A stretch of DNA of 64,000 bases from Armigeres subalbatus (GCF_024139115.2 NC_085139.1:102968158-103032157), one strand, 5' to 3'; positions 1 through 10,301 are shown, numbered from the stretch's first letter. The notes: generated from the letters alone by a model not told the origin. Program-made: numbers and translations.

Positions 1-118
1 CTACCGCCATCTGGTTCGTTATTTGCCCAACTAACTGAAATCAACAGATGTTGTTGGTGTTTGCACGACGATGAATTTGATGAGTAAATGTTCAATATGT
101 TATGTCTGTTTGTCTGTG
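1..118 (-). mobile_element. MITE family A, partial copy cut by window edge
   Basis: These 118 bases are the exact reverse complement of 738-855, which is the first part of a complete element at 738-990. The inner end at 118 carries the family terminus, read outward as CACAGACAAACAGACATAAC. The rest of the copy lies left of the window. Identity over all 118 bases suggests a recent pair of inverted copies. Confidence 0.8.
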
Positions 119-159
119 CTTGAAGTTTCAAGTGTTTTGGGAGGTTTTTCTGCCTTCAT

Positions 160-390
160 CGGATGAGTTCTTATCCATTATTAAGACGTCTCCCTCCAAG
201 AGGCGAGAATTTTTGCCTGCACCGGCTGGATTTTCATCCACCGCTCGGGCATCTCCCTCCGTTGAGGCGAGATTTTTTTTTGTTTGGTCGTCTCCCTCCT
301 GTGAGGCGAGACATTTTTACCTGCACCGGTCGGATCTTCATCCGCCGCTTAGGTATCTCTCTCTTTTTAGAGACGAGATTTTTCGCTTTC
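160..390. repeat. degenerate tandem repeat (CTCCCTCC...GAGGCGAGA)
   Basis: Three to four imperfect units of roughly 60 bases recur here. Each has a CTCCCTCC-like start, then a GAGGCGAGA block, a T-run, and a CTGCACCGG...TTCATCC block. The open frames over this stretch are translations of the repeat. No coding function is claimed. Confidence 0.6.
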
Positions 391-435
391 CTTCTAATAC
401 TCACAATTTTCCAAATTATATTTCTAGATTGCTTT

Positions 436-667
436 GAGAATAGGTCGTATGTGCAAAAGAGAGATTCTCTTTGATCACGCTCTCTTTCGCTAATAAATCG
501 GCTAGTTATGCATGTTTTGCTACGATTCCACTTCAGCATGATAGACAAAGCTATTGTCTTTGGATATCTGCCAAGAAATTCTAAGTAAACTTTTGTATAG
601 TTTCGTAATAATCGAAAGAGAATAGATCCAAAGAGAGACTCTCTTTTGCACATACGACCTATTTTCA
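436..667. mobile_element. short inverted-repeat element (about 230 bp)
   Basis: The arm at about 436-475 pairs with the arm at 626-667. The shared core reads AGGTCGTATGTGCAAAAGAG on the left and its complement on the right, with a few mismatches. The ends and target duplication are not clear; TGC flanks both sides. This is probably a non-autonomous DNA element. Confidence 0.5.
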
Positions 668-737
668 ATGCACTCTAGATTTGATGTTTTAAGATATACC
701 TCTCAGCACGCGTGGATTCTCGTCGCCAATATGTGGT

Positions 738-990
738 CACAGACAAACAGACATAACATATTGAACATTTACTCATCAAATTCATCGTCGTGCAAACACC
801 AACAACATCTGTTGATTTCAGTTAGTTGGGCAAATAACGAACCAGATGGCGGTAGTGAGCAAACGTCAAACTAGAGCAAATCCGATGCGCGCGCCACGCG
901 TGATCGATTGGCCAACTAATGATTATTTGAAATGATCTGTAAATCTGTAAACGATGGAAATTTGACGAGTGTTATGTCTGTTTGTCTGTG
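738..990 (+). mobile_element. MITE family A, complete copy (253 bp)
   Basis: The element starts CACAGACAAACAGACATAAC and ends with the inverted form, ...GTTATGTCTGTTTGTCTGTG. The same termini bound 12138-12399 and end the copy at 1-118. No matching target duplication is visible here (flanks ATGTGGT and CTTCGAG), so one flank may be rearranged. No coding capacity. Confidence 0.8.
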
Positions 991-1244
991 CTTCGAGTCT
1001 TTAAAAACGGTTATTATGAAAAATAACCGTTACTATGGCAACACATGGTAGCCAAACATAAATCACAGCAATCTGATTTCCGCTAAAAAAATAAACACTA
1101 TCACGCGCAAAATGCAATCGTTATGACAACCAATGAACAGCGTGACTTCATCTCTAGTCCTATAGCAAATACGAAACAATTTTCCAAATAACTAACACAA
1201 ATCTATTAAGTAAAGGTAGAGTTAAAAGCATTGTCCTTATAGCT

Positions 1245-2627
1245 ATGGAAGATCAACTATTTAAAATTCCGCCGTTCGAGTGCGAAAACGTGCCATTATC
1301 GGAACTTCGTTTGAAGTGGTTTGATTACAAAAAACAGTTCGAGTACGTCGCCGAAGCTATGAGCAAGAAGAAAAAGAAAAAACTGAAGAATATATTTCTG
1401 GCCGTTGGAGGGCGACAACTACAAAGAGTCTACGAAAGTCTACCTATACACGAAGAAAACAACCTGGAAAACGACGACGATGAATTTAGCACGGTCATCC
1501 GGAGACTCGATGAATACTTCGCGCCGAAGAGGCATGACACATTTGAACGATACTCATTCTGGACCCTGAAACCTTCAGCTGGGGAAACACTGGATAGATT
1601 TCTGTTGAGAGCCAAGACTATGGCAAACAAGTGCCAATTCGGTTCCACGCAAGGTGAAAGCAGAGATGCAGCAGTGATTGATAAGATCGTAATGTTAGCT
1701 CCCCCAGAGCTCCGGCGGAAGATCCTGGAAAAATCGAATGTTAATCTGGACGATTTAACCAAACTGGTTAATTCTCATCTATCTATCCAGCAACAAGTTC
1801 GTGAATTAAGCCAACATGCCCACACATCAGGAAACATTCTGGAGGTCAGCCGAGAAAATGCATATGTAAACCAAATTGGGAACAAAGAAGATACCGGTCG
1901 AGTAACCAACTGGATGGCTAACCAGGAACGTCGTTCGAAGCCACTGATTACAGAATGTGGGAAGTGCGGTAATAAACCACATCGTTCAGAGAACATGTGC
2001 CCGGCGAAGAGTGAACAATGTCGTATTTGTAACCGTTTCGGCCATTTTGCCAAGAAATGTAGAACGGATCCGACGAAACGAAACTCTATCATGTCCGTGC
2101 CAGTAAAACGGAAATTCGAAGAGAGAAGTAATCCTAACTTCTATCGTTCTAAAGACCCCAAGATAAATGCGGTTACTATGCAGGAAAACGTAGAAGATAA
2201 TCAGAACACTACGAATACTTTCATATACGCTATAAGTGATAATCATGAGGAAATGGTGTGGTGCAAAGTAGGACAGGTGTTAATCGAGATGATGATTGAC
2301 TCAGGCTCCAAATTCAACATCATCGATGAGTGTACATGGACCTACTTGCGGGAGAGAAACGCCTCTATACAGAATATCAGACCATCTGAAAGACGTTTGT
2401 CAGCATATGCTCAACAGAAATCGTTACAAATCATATGCACCTTTGACGCCGGAATCCGTGTTGTTGATGGAGCGGACATTATACACAACGCCAAGTTCTA
2501 TGTTATAAAAGATGGCAAACAGAACCTACTGGGTCGAGACACTGCCAAGCAATTGGGAGTCCTCTTGATTGGTCTGCCGAGCGTCAAGGATGATAATGCC
2601 GCTATCCAACATGTTGTAATCTTGTAA
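1245..2627 (+). CDS. Ty3/gypsy-type Gag-protease ORF
   Basis: An uninterrupted 460-residue frame encodes a retrotransposon Gag followed by an aspartic protease. An N-terminal capsid-like region is followed by two zinc knuckles near residues 238-273 (CGKCG...C, then CRICNRFGHFAKKC). A retropepsin active site, IDSGSKFN, lies near residue 350. Gag would package element RNA and the protease would process Gag-Pol. The last few residues and the stop come from sequence inserted after position 2616, because the continuation of this gypsy frame is found again at 7047 onward. The 254 bases upstream hold no recognisable LTR. The frame is fully open although the matching pol is broken. It could be a recently active element or a retained gag; the sequence alone does not decide. 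Confidence 0.85.
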   Translation: MEDQLFKIPPFECENVPLSELRLKWFDYKKQFEYVAEAMSKKKKKKLKNIFLAVGGRQLQRVYESLPIHEENNLENDDDEFSTVIRRLDEYFAPKRHDTFERYSFWTLKPSAGETLDRFLLRAKTMANKCQFGSTQGESRDAAVIDKIVMLAPPELRRKILEKSNVNLDDLTKLVNSHLSIQQQVRELSQHAHTSGNILEVSRENAYVNQIGNKEDTGRVTNWMANQERRSKPLITECGKCGNKPHRSENMCPAKSEQCRICNRFGHFAKKCRTDPTKRNSIMSVPVKRKFEERSNPNFYRSKDPKINAVTMQENVEDNQNTTNTFIYAISDNHEEMVWCKVGQVLIEMMIDSGSKFNIIDECTWTYLRERNASIQNIRPSERRLSAYAQQKSLQIICTFDAGIRVVDGADIIHNAKFYVIKDGKQNLLGRDTAKQLGVLLIGLPSVKDDNAAIQHVVIL

Positions 2628-3222
2628 TCTTGTAATATCAACGCACCCTCTGACCATAGCCTATCTGCGTTGTATTTAAATACCGCTGAGCGATACGTCT
2701 ACTGGGCAACACGTCCGGTGTGCACTGCACTAAGATCTCCTTAGATGCAACCGGACCGAGATCTTACTTAAGGCTCCCAAGGGTCCGTTTCGTTGTGATA
2801 TGTTGCCATAAAATAGAAATATATGCACTTGCTTTTCTAATCTACGGGAATATTTAAATTCACTAATGATATTGATTAGTGACAAGTAAATTCATTCATC
2901 GATCAGATTAGAACGAGCTCAGTGCAATTAAAATATAAACGCAATACTTATCTGCAATTCACAGAAGATGTTGGGATTGTCCTTGAAGTAATCACGTTGT
3001 GAACACAGACTTCCTGTATTGACGGTGGTTGTTATGAATATGAATACCACTGCTGATACCGGAACAATAAGATTTTCTTCATCACTGGTCGTCTGGAAAG
3101 AGGTAGATAAAAGAATTGGGCCGCTTTCACTCGCCGGCCCGCAAAACATTAGTAAGTAATTAATCTTACTACAAAGACAAAAATACAGTTCTAATAATTC
3201 TGTCTTATTAATGGATTTCACA

Positions 3223-3420
3223 AAAAGATATTTTAGTTACTAGATAAAGATTGTCGCTACTGTTCCCTTTGTTCTGCTGTCCGAAACATGTGTGGTACAT
3301 ACCTGTCAAATCGTATGGATTTTCCTTCTTTGACATTTAGCTCCCCTATCCTCGCCAGCAAAAGATGTTCCGGACAGCGACGACAGCGACAATCTTTATC
3401 TAGTAACTAAAATATCTTTT
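3223..3420 (-). mobile_element. MITE family B, copy 1 (198 bp)
   Basis: The terminal inverted repeats are about 36 bases and near perfect, starting AAAAGATATTTTAGTTACTA. The element is flanked by the 8-base target duplication ATTTCACA at 3215-3222 and 3421-3428. It is the inverted twin of 6178-6375. An 8-base duplication suggests mobilisation by a hAT-like or other 8-bp-duplicating transposase. No coding capacity. Confidence 0.9.
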
Positions 3421-3428
3421 ATTTCACA

Positions 3429-5305
3429 CATGCCCATCTGATACTCAACTTAACCAAAAACATATCCTCAATACTTAATAAAATGATAACTGTATATAGT
3501 TTCTATTATTGTCCATATATACACACAAAAAAAAATCGTTGGTAAAAATAAAAGAATCGTTAGTAAAATTAAGAAAATGAGTTGGTGATTTTCAGTAGAA
3601 AGTATAGGATTGTTAAATTTACAATGCAAAAACTTTTCTTCGGCAAGAACCAACTGTTTGTCGAAACAAGAGTTTTACTCTTAAAATGAAATGTATTTTC
3701 ATATTTGAATCAACAAGATTCTTTCAAAATAAAAAGATAAATAAGCTTTTATTTTAAGTTACTATTGTTAAAGTACAATTTTCATGTTTACTGTTTTGTT
3801 TTTAAGAAAATAATATTTTGTTTTTATTATCTCTTATTTTAATCAATTACATGCATAATTGAATAATAATAAGATACACTGGGTTATTATAACTACTGTT
3901 TAACTTCCGTTGGCGAACCGCTCTTGTTCGAAATCTTCTCGATCTAGCAGCTGATGGCCGGAATACGGCTGCTACCTCCGACAATCTCTGTACCAAATAT
4001 GTACCCTTCGTTACGTCATATTCCGCTAGTGTTGCTGGAATCAACATATGAAATATGAATATCATTTAATGAAAATATAGAATTATCAAGTCAACTTACC
4101 GATAACTTACAATCGTGAGTAAAATGCCTTGTTCCAAGCAATAACGGTACCAGCAGGTTTTCTGCTTATCTAACTAGATCAATCAGCCATCAGCGTATAC
4201 AGTGGTCGACTTTGGTGCAGTTCTTACTGGAGAAAACACCACCACCGTGACGTTTTCCCCCAGCCTGCAAAGGTGTCTATGATTACGACCGGTCAACCCA
4301 GCGCCACCCGATGATCAGTCAATAATGAAAAGTACTCACGGCACGGTCCAAATAAAAAAATTGGCAGAAATAACTGCTTTGCTCATCGATGCCTATTTTT
4401 ACCAAATGTTGCTGCTACCATTGCATCGTAGTTCAGCGATTCATCCGTTCAGCCGGTGCGCCAGCACGACTCCTCTGTTTTGTTGGTGGCATACTCGAAC
4501 ACCAAATGGTTTCTGGTCCCGTTTCCTCATCGAAACAGTCTTCTTCAATGCTGAGCGCTTGTTAGTCTAGTATAAGTAACACTTTTTGTAGTCGTATTTG
4601 GTCGAATCATTCTACTGCCAAGCGCAAGGATGCATTATTGACCAAATCGGAACAGAAATAAACCAGTAGGGGATCCTTATTTATGTCGCGTAGGAAACCG
4701 CGTGATTGGAGGTAGCTTCTGAAATTGCCTTTCTTCAGACACATTTTGCGATTAGTGAGCACTCGTAAGAAGACAAATACCATAACGGCTGTTCGAGGAC
4801 GACTGGACTGGAAGCTGAAATCGAAATGAAATAGTTCTGCGTGAGGGTTTACGTCGAGATAATTTGGCAAAGTGGCAGATAGTTTTAATGTCCGAGTACT
4901 CACCATTTCATGTACCAACAATCGCATCTGAGCAGCTTTAATAGTCTCAAACACGTCGTCCTTCCGTCGTCGTCGATGTGCTTCCAGATTTCCCGCATCA
5001 TCATCAGTAATGCAACGTTGTTGTTTTGTGTTACCATCTTTGGTAGTAGCGTACAGTTTTTTTATCACTTGTATTAATGATTCCGAATGTATCCAAAATA
5101 TATATGACGTTCTGAAAAACGGAAAAAACTATAAACAATCCCCATTGAAAATTCTTTTAAATTTACTTTGTATTTAAACTTTGGTAGATTTTTATTCTTA
5201 TCTGCGTAATGACAGATCGTCGCGGGCGAGTCGCAAGCTGCCAGTTTATATTACTTTTTGTCGTCTGCGTTGCCAGAAATACAAAATATGGAAGTGAGTT
5301 TGATT
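3429..5305. other. unassigned stretch with a minus-strand open frame
   Basis: AT-rich sequence without a recognised family. On the minus strand, 4607-5068 is open for 153 residues and contains GT-AG-like signals, such as GTGAGT within the frame near 4903, so it may be a decayed exon. I see no known domain in it. Nothing else here is supported. Confidence 0.3.
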
Positions 5306-5527
5306 GTTTTATTGTGCTTCCAGTTGAAAACCGAAGTGAGCTCTCGCGACGATTGAGTTTTTCCTTATTTCCTGATGTCGCAACTGCATCGCGACTAGTG
5401 CGCATCTATGCCACCACCGTGCGCCATGATGCGCACTAGTCGCGACGTAGTTGCGACAAAAGGAAACGGAGAAAACTCGATTGTCGCGAGAGCTCACTTC
5501 GGTTTTCAACTGGAAGTACAATAAAAC
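5306..5527. mobile_element. near-perfect hairpin element (about 222 bp)
   Basis: Almost the whole element is palindromic. The arm 5306-5408 matches the reverse complement of about 5423-5527 with scattered mismatches, leaving a short loop around CCACCACCGTGCGCC. The arms share GAGCTCTCGCGAC and GCGACTAGTGCGCAT. Target duplications are unclear. It is probably a foldback MITE. Confidence 0.7.
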
Positions 5528-5567
5528 TTTTATTTTGAGTGATCTCACTGTTAAAATAACAATTTTA

Positions 5568-5701
5568 CACCGAGAAAAGAATTAATAAATTATACATTTT
5601 TCTTTCGGATTAACAATTTTAGCACTCAAAAGTACCAAATTTTTCGAACTTTTAAAATAAAATTAGATTTTGTTGAAATCACAACTTTTTTTTTCTCAGT
5701 G
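5568..5701. mobile_element. TA-flanked MITE (134 bp)
   Basis: The termini are CACCGAGAAAA on the left and, inverted, CACTGAGAAAA on the right. A TA dinucleotide flanks each side (5566-5567 and 5702-5703). This fits a Tc1/mariner-mobilised non-autonomous element. The interior is AT-rich and non-coding. Confidence 0.65.
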
Positions 5702-6177
5702 TACCTACTATTCAATCTAGGATTCCAAATCGGATAAATTAATTCAGTTGCTAAATAAAAGCGCAGATAACAGATATTGAGGCTGGCATTCGATACGTGT
5801 GTAAACATCCGCAACCGTTAATTCAAATGTATTTTAAATTGGGACCGCGTTTGGCAATCGATTGGAGATGGCGCAAGGATCATTGTTATTGAAAACGCAG
5901 CCCAAATGCGGCTGTCAAACGCATTGGCTGCGTTCGACGGTTGTTAATCAGCTGCATCCTTATGTACTGCCGCAATCAGTTGAGTAGATGGCAGTAGTGG
6001 GCCAACGTATATCAATTCAAAAGTTTACACAGGATTTTCAATAAAATTTGTTCTAGCTTCAATATCTGTTATCTGTGCTAAAAGCTTATCCTCAACGCTT
6101 TGGCTGTCAATAGTCTCCACAATATGAACCTTAAAGATTATAACTTTGTTCAATCCTACATCTGTTTATATTAAAAC

Positions 6178-6375
6178 AAAAGATATTTTAGTTACTAGAT
6201 AAAGATTGTCGCTGTCGTCGCTGTCCGGAACATCTTTTGCTGGCGAGGATAGGGGAGCTAAATGTCAAAGAAGGAAAATCCATACGATTTGACAGGTATG
6301 TGCCACACATGTTTCGGACAGCAGAACAAAGGGAACAGTAGCGACAATCTTTATCTAGTAACTAAAATATCTTTT
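6178..6375 (+). mobile_element. MITE family B, copy 2 (198 bp)
   Basis: It has the same length and termini as 3223-3420 but the opposite orientation. It is flanked by its own 8-base target duplication, ATTAAAAC, at 6170-6177 and 6376-6383. The two different duplications show independent insertions rather than one inverted duplication. Confidence 0.9.
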
Positions 6376-7082
6376 ATTAAAACTCAATCCTAACTGCCCT
6401 GAAACCGCTTTCAACACATAACTGCCCCGAGCACAGCCACTACATGCGACCCACAGGACCCCAATCGAGGACGGCCTACACTATACCGTTGTGAGCTTAC
6501 ACCCTCTCCTGGGCTGTGCGACGCTGAAAACATGATCCTAACGTTTGATGCCCAAAAATAAAAATAATTAAACTAATTACACCAAATCTTACACTCTTGA
6601 TCGAACCCGGCTGACATTCGTGTTAAACAATGTGTTCCATGAGTGCTGATCACTCATGATAACGCCCCGAATCGGCGAATAAAATTCAGTTTAACGCAGA
6701 GTTTAAACCCTCTCTTGCGCTAAGTAATGCTGAAAACCTAACTTCTAGGAATTTGATTCGTAGAAACAAATTATACTGAAATTGGTGCGTGGCAAAATAA
6801 GTTATACTATTAGCTAATTTAGTTAAACCCTGACTACCCCACATTATACTGGCCCGTTTGGAGTCATCCAGTGGCACTTGGTCTTAGCATTCGTTTTCTT
6901 TTAAATTCTATAACAATTCACCACGCTTACCCCCATATTAGTAATATGTAGAACGAATGCTTGACTATTACTATACTAAGTATAGTAAAAGACCGGAAGT
7001 AATAATTGGGCCAGCCACCACCATAATGCCGCTATCCAACATGTTGCCGACAATACCGTCGAGAAGTTTCCTGCAATTAAAG

Positions 7083-7143
7083 GTACAGCTTAAATTAAGT
7101 CATATATAAATAAAAGAATGTTCCCTTAACATGTTTATTTAAG
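7083..7143 (+). other. intron-like GT-AG segment in gypsy pol (61 bp)
   Basis: The segment begins GTACAG and ends TTTATTTAAG. A branch-point-like CTTAAC lies about 16 bases before the end. Removing exactly this segment joins AAA-G to GC-ATA and restores the expected polyprotein frame. The sequence alone cannot show that it is spliced. Confidence 0.5.
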
Positions 7144-7236
7144 GCATAAAATTGCGTATTGAAATAGACGAAAGTGTAACACCTGTTGTTCAACATGTCC
7201 GACGAGTTCCGATCGCGCTACGACAACAAGTAGAAG

Positions 7237-7369
7237 CAGTGGCGTAGCCACGGGGGTGGTTTTGGGTATAAAACCCCCCCCAGAGCCAACATTTTTGGAA
7301 GAATTTTTTTTTTCGAAAAAAAAAATGTTCAGAAATCCCCTCCAGACCAATTATCTGGCTACGCCACTG
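7237..7369. mobile_element. hAT-type MITE (133 bp)
   Basis: A perfect 14-base terminal inverted repeat, CAGTGGCGTAGCCA, bounds the element. An 8-base target duplication, AGTAGAAG, lies at 7229-7236 and 7370-7377. Removing the element plus one duplication copy restores the gypsy reading frame, so it inserted after the gypsy copy. Confidence 0.92.
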
Positions 7370-7559
7370 AGTAGAAGACGAGCTCAACCGGCTACTAAAA
7401 TCGGGTATTATTGAAAGGGTTGAAAGGCCAAGTCCGTGGGTGTCCCCTATGGTAGTCGTCATAAAAGACGATGGCACTGTGCGTTTATGTATCGACATGC
7501 GCCGAGCAAACATTGCAATAAAAATACCACATGATCCCAACGCTAGATGACCTTGCAAG

Positions 7560-7616
7560 GTAGTAGGGTAAAAAAAAAGTTGATTAAAATTACTAACTAT
7601 TATATATTGCATCCAG
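7560..7616 (+). other. intron-like GT-AG segment in RT domain (57 bp)
   Basis: It begins GTAGTAGG and ends TTGCATCCAG, with a perfect TACTAAC branch-site motif about 23 bases before the end. It is AT-rich and of typical insect short-intron length. Removal joins GCA-AG to G-TTA, restoring the conserved RT stretch LDDLARLNG. No terminal repeats or target duplication suggest a transposon. Confidence 0.55.
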
Positions 7617-8172
7617 GTTAAATGGCGCACAGTGGTTCTCTCGCCTCGATATCAAAGATGCTTACCATCAAGTCGAGTTACACGAATCGAGTCGGCATAT
7701 CACGACTTTTATTACCCACTTGGGTATGTTTCGATACACCAGACTGATGTTCGGAATTTCCAGTGCATCCGAATATTTCCAAAGAACCATCGAACAAATT
7801 TTGTGCAACTGTCCAAACGTTTTCAACTTCCAAGACGATATTTTCATCTATGGAAAAACAGAAAAGGAACACGACGTTGCTCTCAACTGCACTCTGGAAA
7901 CGTTAGAGGCCTATAACGTTGTTCTCAACACGAAGAAATGTAAATTCAAGGTTACTCAAACTGAATTTCTAGGACATCATATTTCTCGCGAAGGGTTGCA
8001 GCCAACAGACGACAAAATTACTGCCATTATAAAGTTCAGATCCCCAAAATGTGCCGAAGAAGTGCGAAGTTTTCTGGGCCTGGTAGCATACGTCGGTAGA
8101 TTCATCCCGAATCTTGCAACCAAGACATTCGCGCTACGACAACTCATCTGCGGAAGTCACCGATACGTATAA

Positions 8173-8720
8173 CTTAGCCGACCTTACGCAACCAGCACTT
8201 GCTATTGGGCGTGTCGTTCACTGGCCGTTGTGGTGCGGTCGAACTAAGTTCCGTACTGAATAAACTATAATGTCCAATTATGTACGGTGACGATACCACT
8301 GTTCACTTTGGACGGATGTTGGTGGTTATGGAAATGACCAACCACACGGAACTACCGATACGCATAACAGCGGGCGTAAACGGCAAGTTCACAGATCTTC
8401 ACTCCTCCGAATCGAAATAAAAACTCCTTTCCCAAAGCTTTTTCTGGCTTATTTATACCCAGCCCCGCCATCGCATTTTGATTTTGGTTTCTTCGCTCAA
8501 CCGCCATACCAAATAATTATCGCCGGTTGGCGGTTCTTTTGGGACTGCAACCCGCATAGCACAAACATTTTAGTACAATATTTACATATGGCTGACAAGA
8601 CGAACATTTAAATTTAAATCTTAACGAAAGAAAACAAGAACATAATATATACATTTAATTAGAACATTAATCTACTACTCAACTTCTATGTCAGCCAAGG
8701 GCTATTAAATGATTGTGCCA
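8173..8720. other. unassigned stretch
   Basis: I see no coding region or clear element ends here. GGCTGACA near 8590 and its inverse TGTCAGCC near 8690 are too short to define an element. Confidence 0.3.
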
Positions 8721-8721
8721 C

Positions 8722-8859
8722 GTTTGGCCTAAAGTCTTTTGGCCTAATGCCGTTTGGCATAAGGTCGTTTGGCCTAACGTCATTTGGCCTAATGGTCGTT
8801 TGGCCTAATGGCCGATTGGCCTAATGGTCGTTTGGCCTAATGGCCGTTTGGCTTAAAGG
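8722..8859 (+). repeat. minisatellite, TTTGGCCTAATGG units
   Basis: About nine units of roughly 16 bases vary around GTTTGGCCTAATGGTC. Related TTTGGCATAA units recur at 29330-29510 and 30690-30770, which points to a dispersed minisatellite family. Confidence 0.8.
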
Positions 8860-8869
8860 TACATATAGG

Positions 8870-9812
8870 CGTAAATCGAATCGCGCCGGGGACTAAGACA
8901 AGGTAATGGACTTTCGTGCCTGTTGTTCAACATTGCGCTAGAAGGTGTCATGCGGAGAGCCGGGTGTAACAGCCGGGGTACGATTTTCAACAGATCCAGT
9001 CAATTTATTTGCTTCGCGGATGACATGGACATTGTCGGCCGAACATTTGCAAAGGTGGCAGAACTGTACACCCGCCTGGAACGTGAAGCAACAAAAGTTG
9101 GACTGGTGGTGAATGCGTCAAAGACAAAGTACATGCTTGTGGGCGGAACAGAGCGCGACAGGGCCCGTCTGGAAAGCAGTGTTACGATAGACAGGGATAC
9201 CTTCGAGGTGGTCGAGGAATTCGTATACCTTGGATCCTTGCTAACGGCTGATAACAATGTTAGTCGTGAAATACGAAGGCGCATCATCTGTGGAAGTCGG
9301 GCCTACTACGGGCTCCAGAAGAAACTGCGGTCAGAAAAGATTCGCCACCGCACCAAATGTGTCATGTACAAGACGCTAATAAGACCGGTATTGTCCTCTA
9401 CGGACATGAAACATGGACAATGCTTGAAGAGGACTTGCAAACACTCGGAGTATTCGAGAGACGGGTGCTTAGGACCATCTTTGGCGGTGTGTGGCGGCGA
9501 AGAATGAACCATGAGCTCGCTTAGCTCTACGGCGAACCCAGTATCCAGAAGGTAGCTAAAGCCGGAAGGGTACGATAGACAGGGCATGTTGCAAGAATGC
9601 CGGACAGCAACACTGCAAAGTTGATGTTCGCTTCCTATCCGGCAGGTTGTGGGGCGCAGCGAGCGAGGTGAGCATACCAGGTGCAAAACGACTTGGCGAG
9701 CGTGGGGCGCATTCAAGAATGGAGAGATGCGGCTTCGAACCGTGTATTGTGGCGTCAAATTGTTGATTCAGTGTTATCCGTTTAGATGTAAACTGAATAA
9801 ATGAAAATGAAA
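8870..9812 (+). pseudogene. RTE-type LINE, family 1, 5'-truncated
   Basis: The 3' part of an RTE-clade retrotransposon, the group that includes mosquito JAM1-like elements. The frame 8923-9507 starts in RT and shows FADDMDIVGRTF, the palm active site, then the family C-terminal region (EEFVYLGSLLTADNN). A frame change near 9393 and a stop break the C-terminus, which continues in other frames to about 9780. The 3' end has an AATAAATGAAAATGAA tail, as usual for RTE. The endonuclease half is missing. Copies of this family also lie at 38213-39447, 54100-54650 and 56885-57217. Confidence 0.85.
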
Positions 9813-10301
9813 GCAGCCTAGGGTACTTGGAATGTGGCAACCTGCGTTTCCGCTCGACTCTTCTTTAACCGAATCGCGGTATCCTGGATTTCGACGTCAC
9901 ACTACTGCGTTACATCCGTAAGTCGATTTCTTCCTTACTCGAAGTCGAAGTCGAATTAATTTCCCAAGGCATTTTCACCTCGGTAACTCGATCTTGTCAG
10001 AATCAGTTCAGATGCAAAATATATATGATGTCGGGCCATTTGGCCAAATGCCGTTTGATCGAAAAGTTAAAAAAAAACTTATAGGCCCTTATTATGGATT
10101 CCACTTCACAGTGAAAACAAAGTGAAGTGAGCAGAACCTTATTACGGTTTCCACATCAGTGAGAACATGTGAGAAGTTCATTTCATGTGACAGCTCTGAT
10201 GAACGCAGGGTTATTATGGTTTTCACATATGTGAAAAAACAACTCACTTTAGGTGGAATGTTTACACTGTCGTTTTTGGAGGTGAAAAGTTGACACGCAG
10301 A

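Larger units (their letters stand above)
2593..7046. other. 4.4-kb insertion bracketed by a 24-bp direct repeat
   Basis: The sequence ATAATGCCGCTATCCAACAT plus GTTG occurs at 2593-2616 and again at 7023-7046. Gag reads into the first copy and the next part of the gypsy polyprotein follows the second, so 2617-7022 is inserted. The left edge has an 8-base unit (TTGTAATC) repeated nearly three times. Inside are two copies of one 198-bp MITE, a hairpin element and a TA-flanked MITE. The stretches 2617-3222, 3429-5305, 5704-6169 and 6384-7022 hold no gene I can identify. 2617-2830 has an LTR-like look (a TATTTAAATA box) but no partner LTR was found. Confidence 0.6.
7047..8172 (+). pseudogene. Ty3/gypsy reverse transcriptase, interrupted
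   Basis: This continues the polyprotein begun at 1245. Recognisable pieces in order are the pre-RT stretch DESVTPVVQHVRRVP (7144-7236), RT motifs SGIIERVERPSPWVSP and DDGTVRLCIDMRRAN (7378-7510), SRLDIKDAYHQVEL, and the active-site block with FQDDIFIYG (7617-8140). The family usually has an aromatic-x-DD here, so FQDD deviates at the first position. The frame is broken by a hAT-type MITE (7237-7369), two intron-like segments (7083-7143 and 7560-7616) and a one-base shift near 7530. It ends abruptly near 8140, with no RNase H or integrase. It is inactive as it stands. Confidence 0.85.

Noticed and set aside
4607..5068. Minus-strand 153-residue open frame as a gene
   Set aside because: No recognisable domain, and it contains GT-AG-like signals and lies within an insertion; reported only as unassigned sequence.
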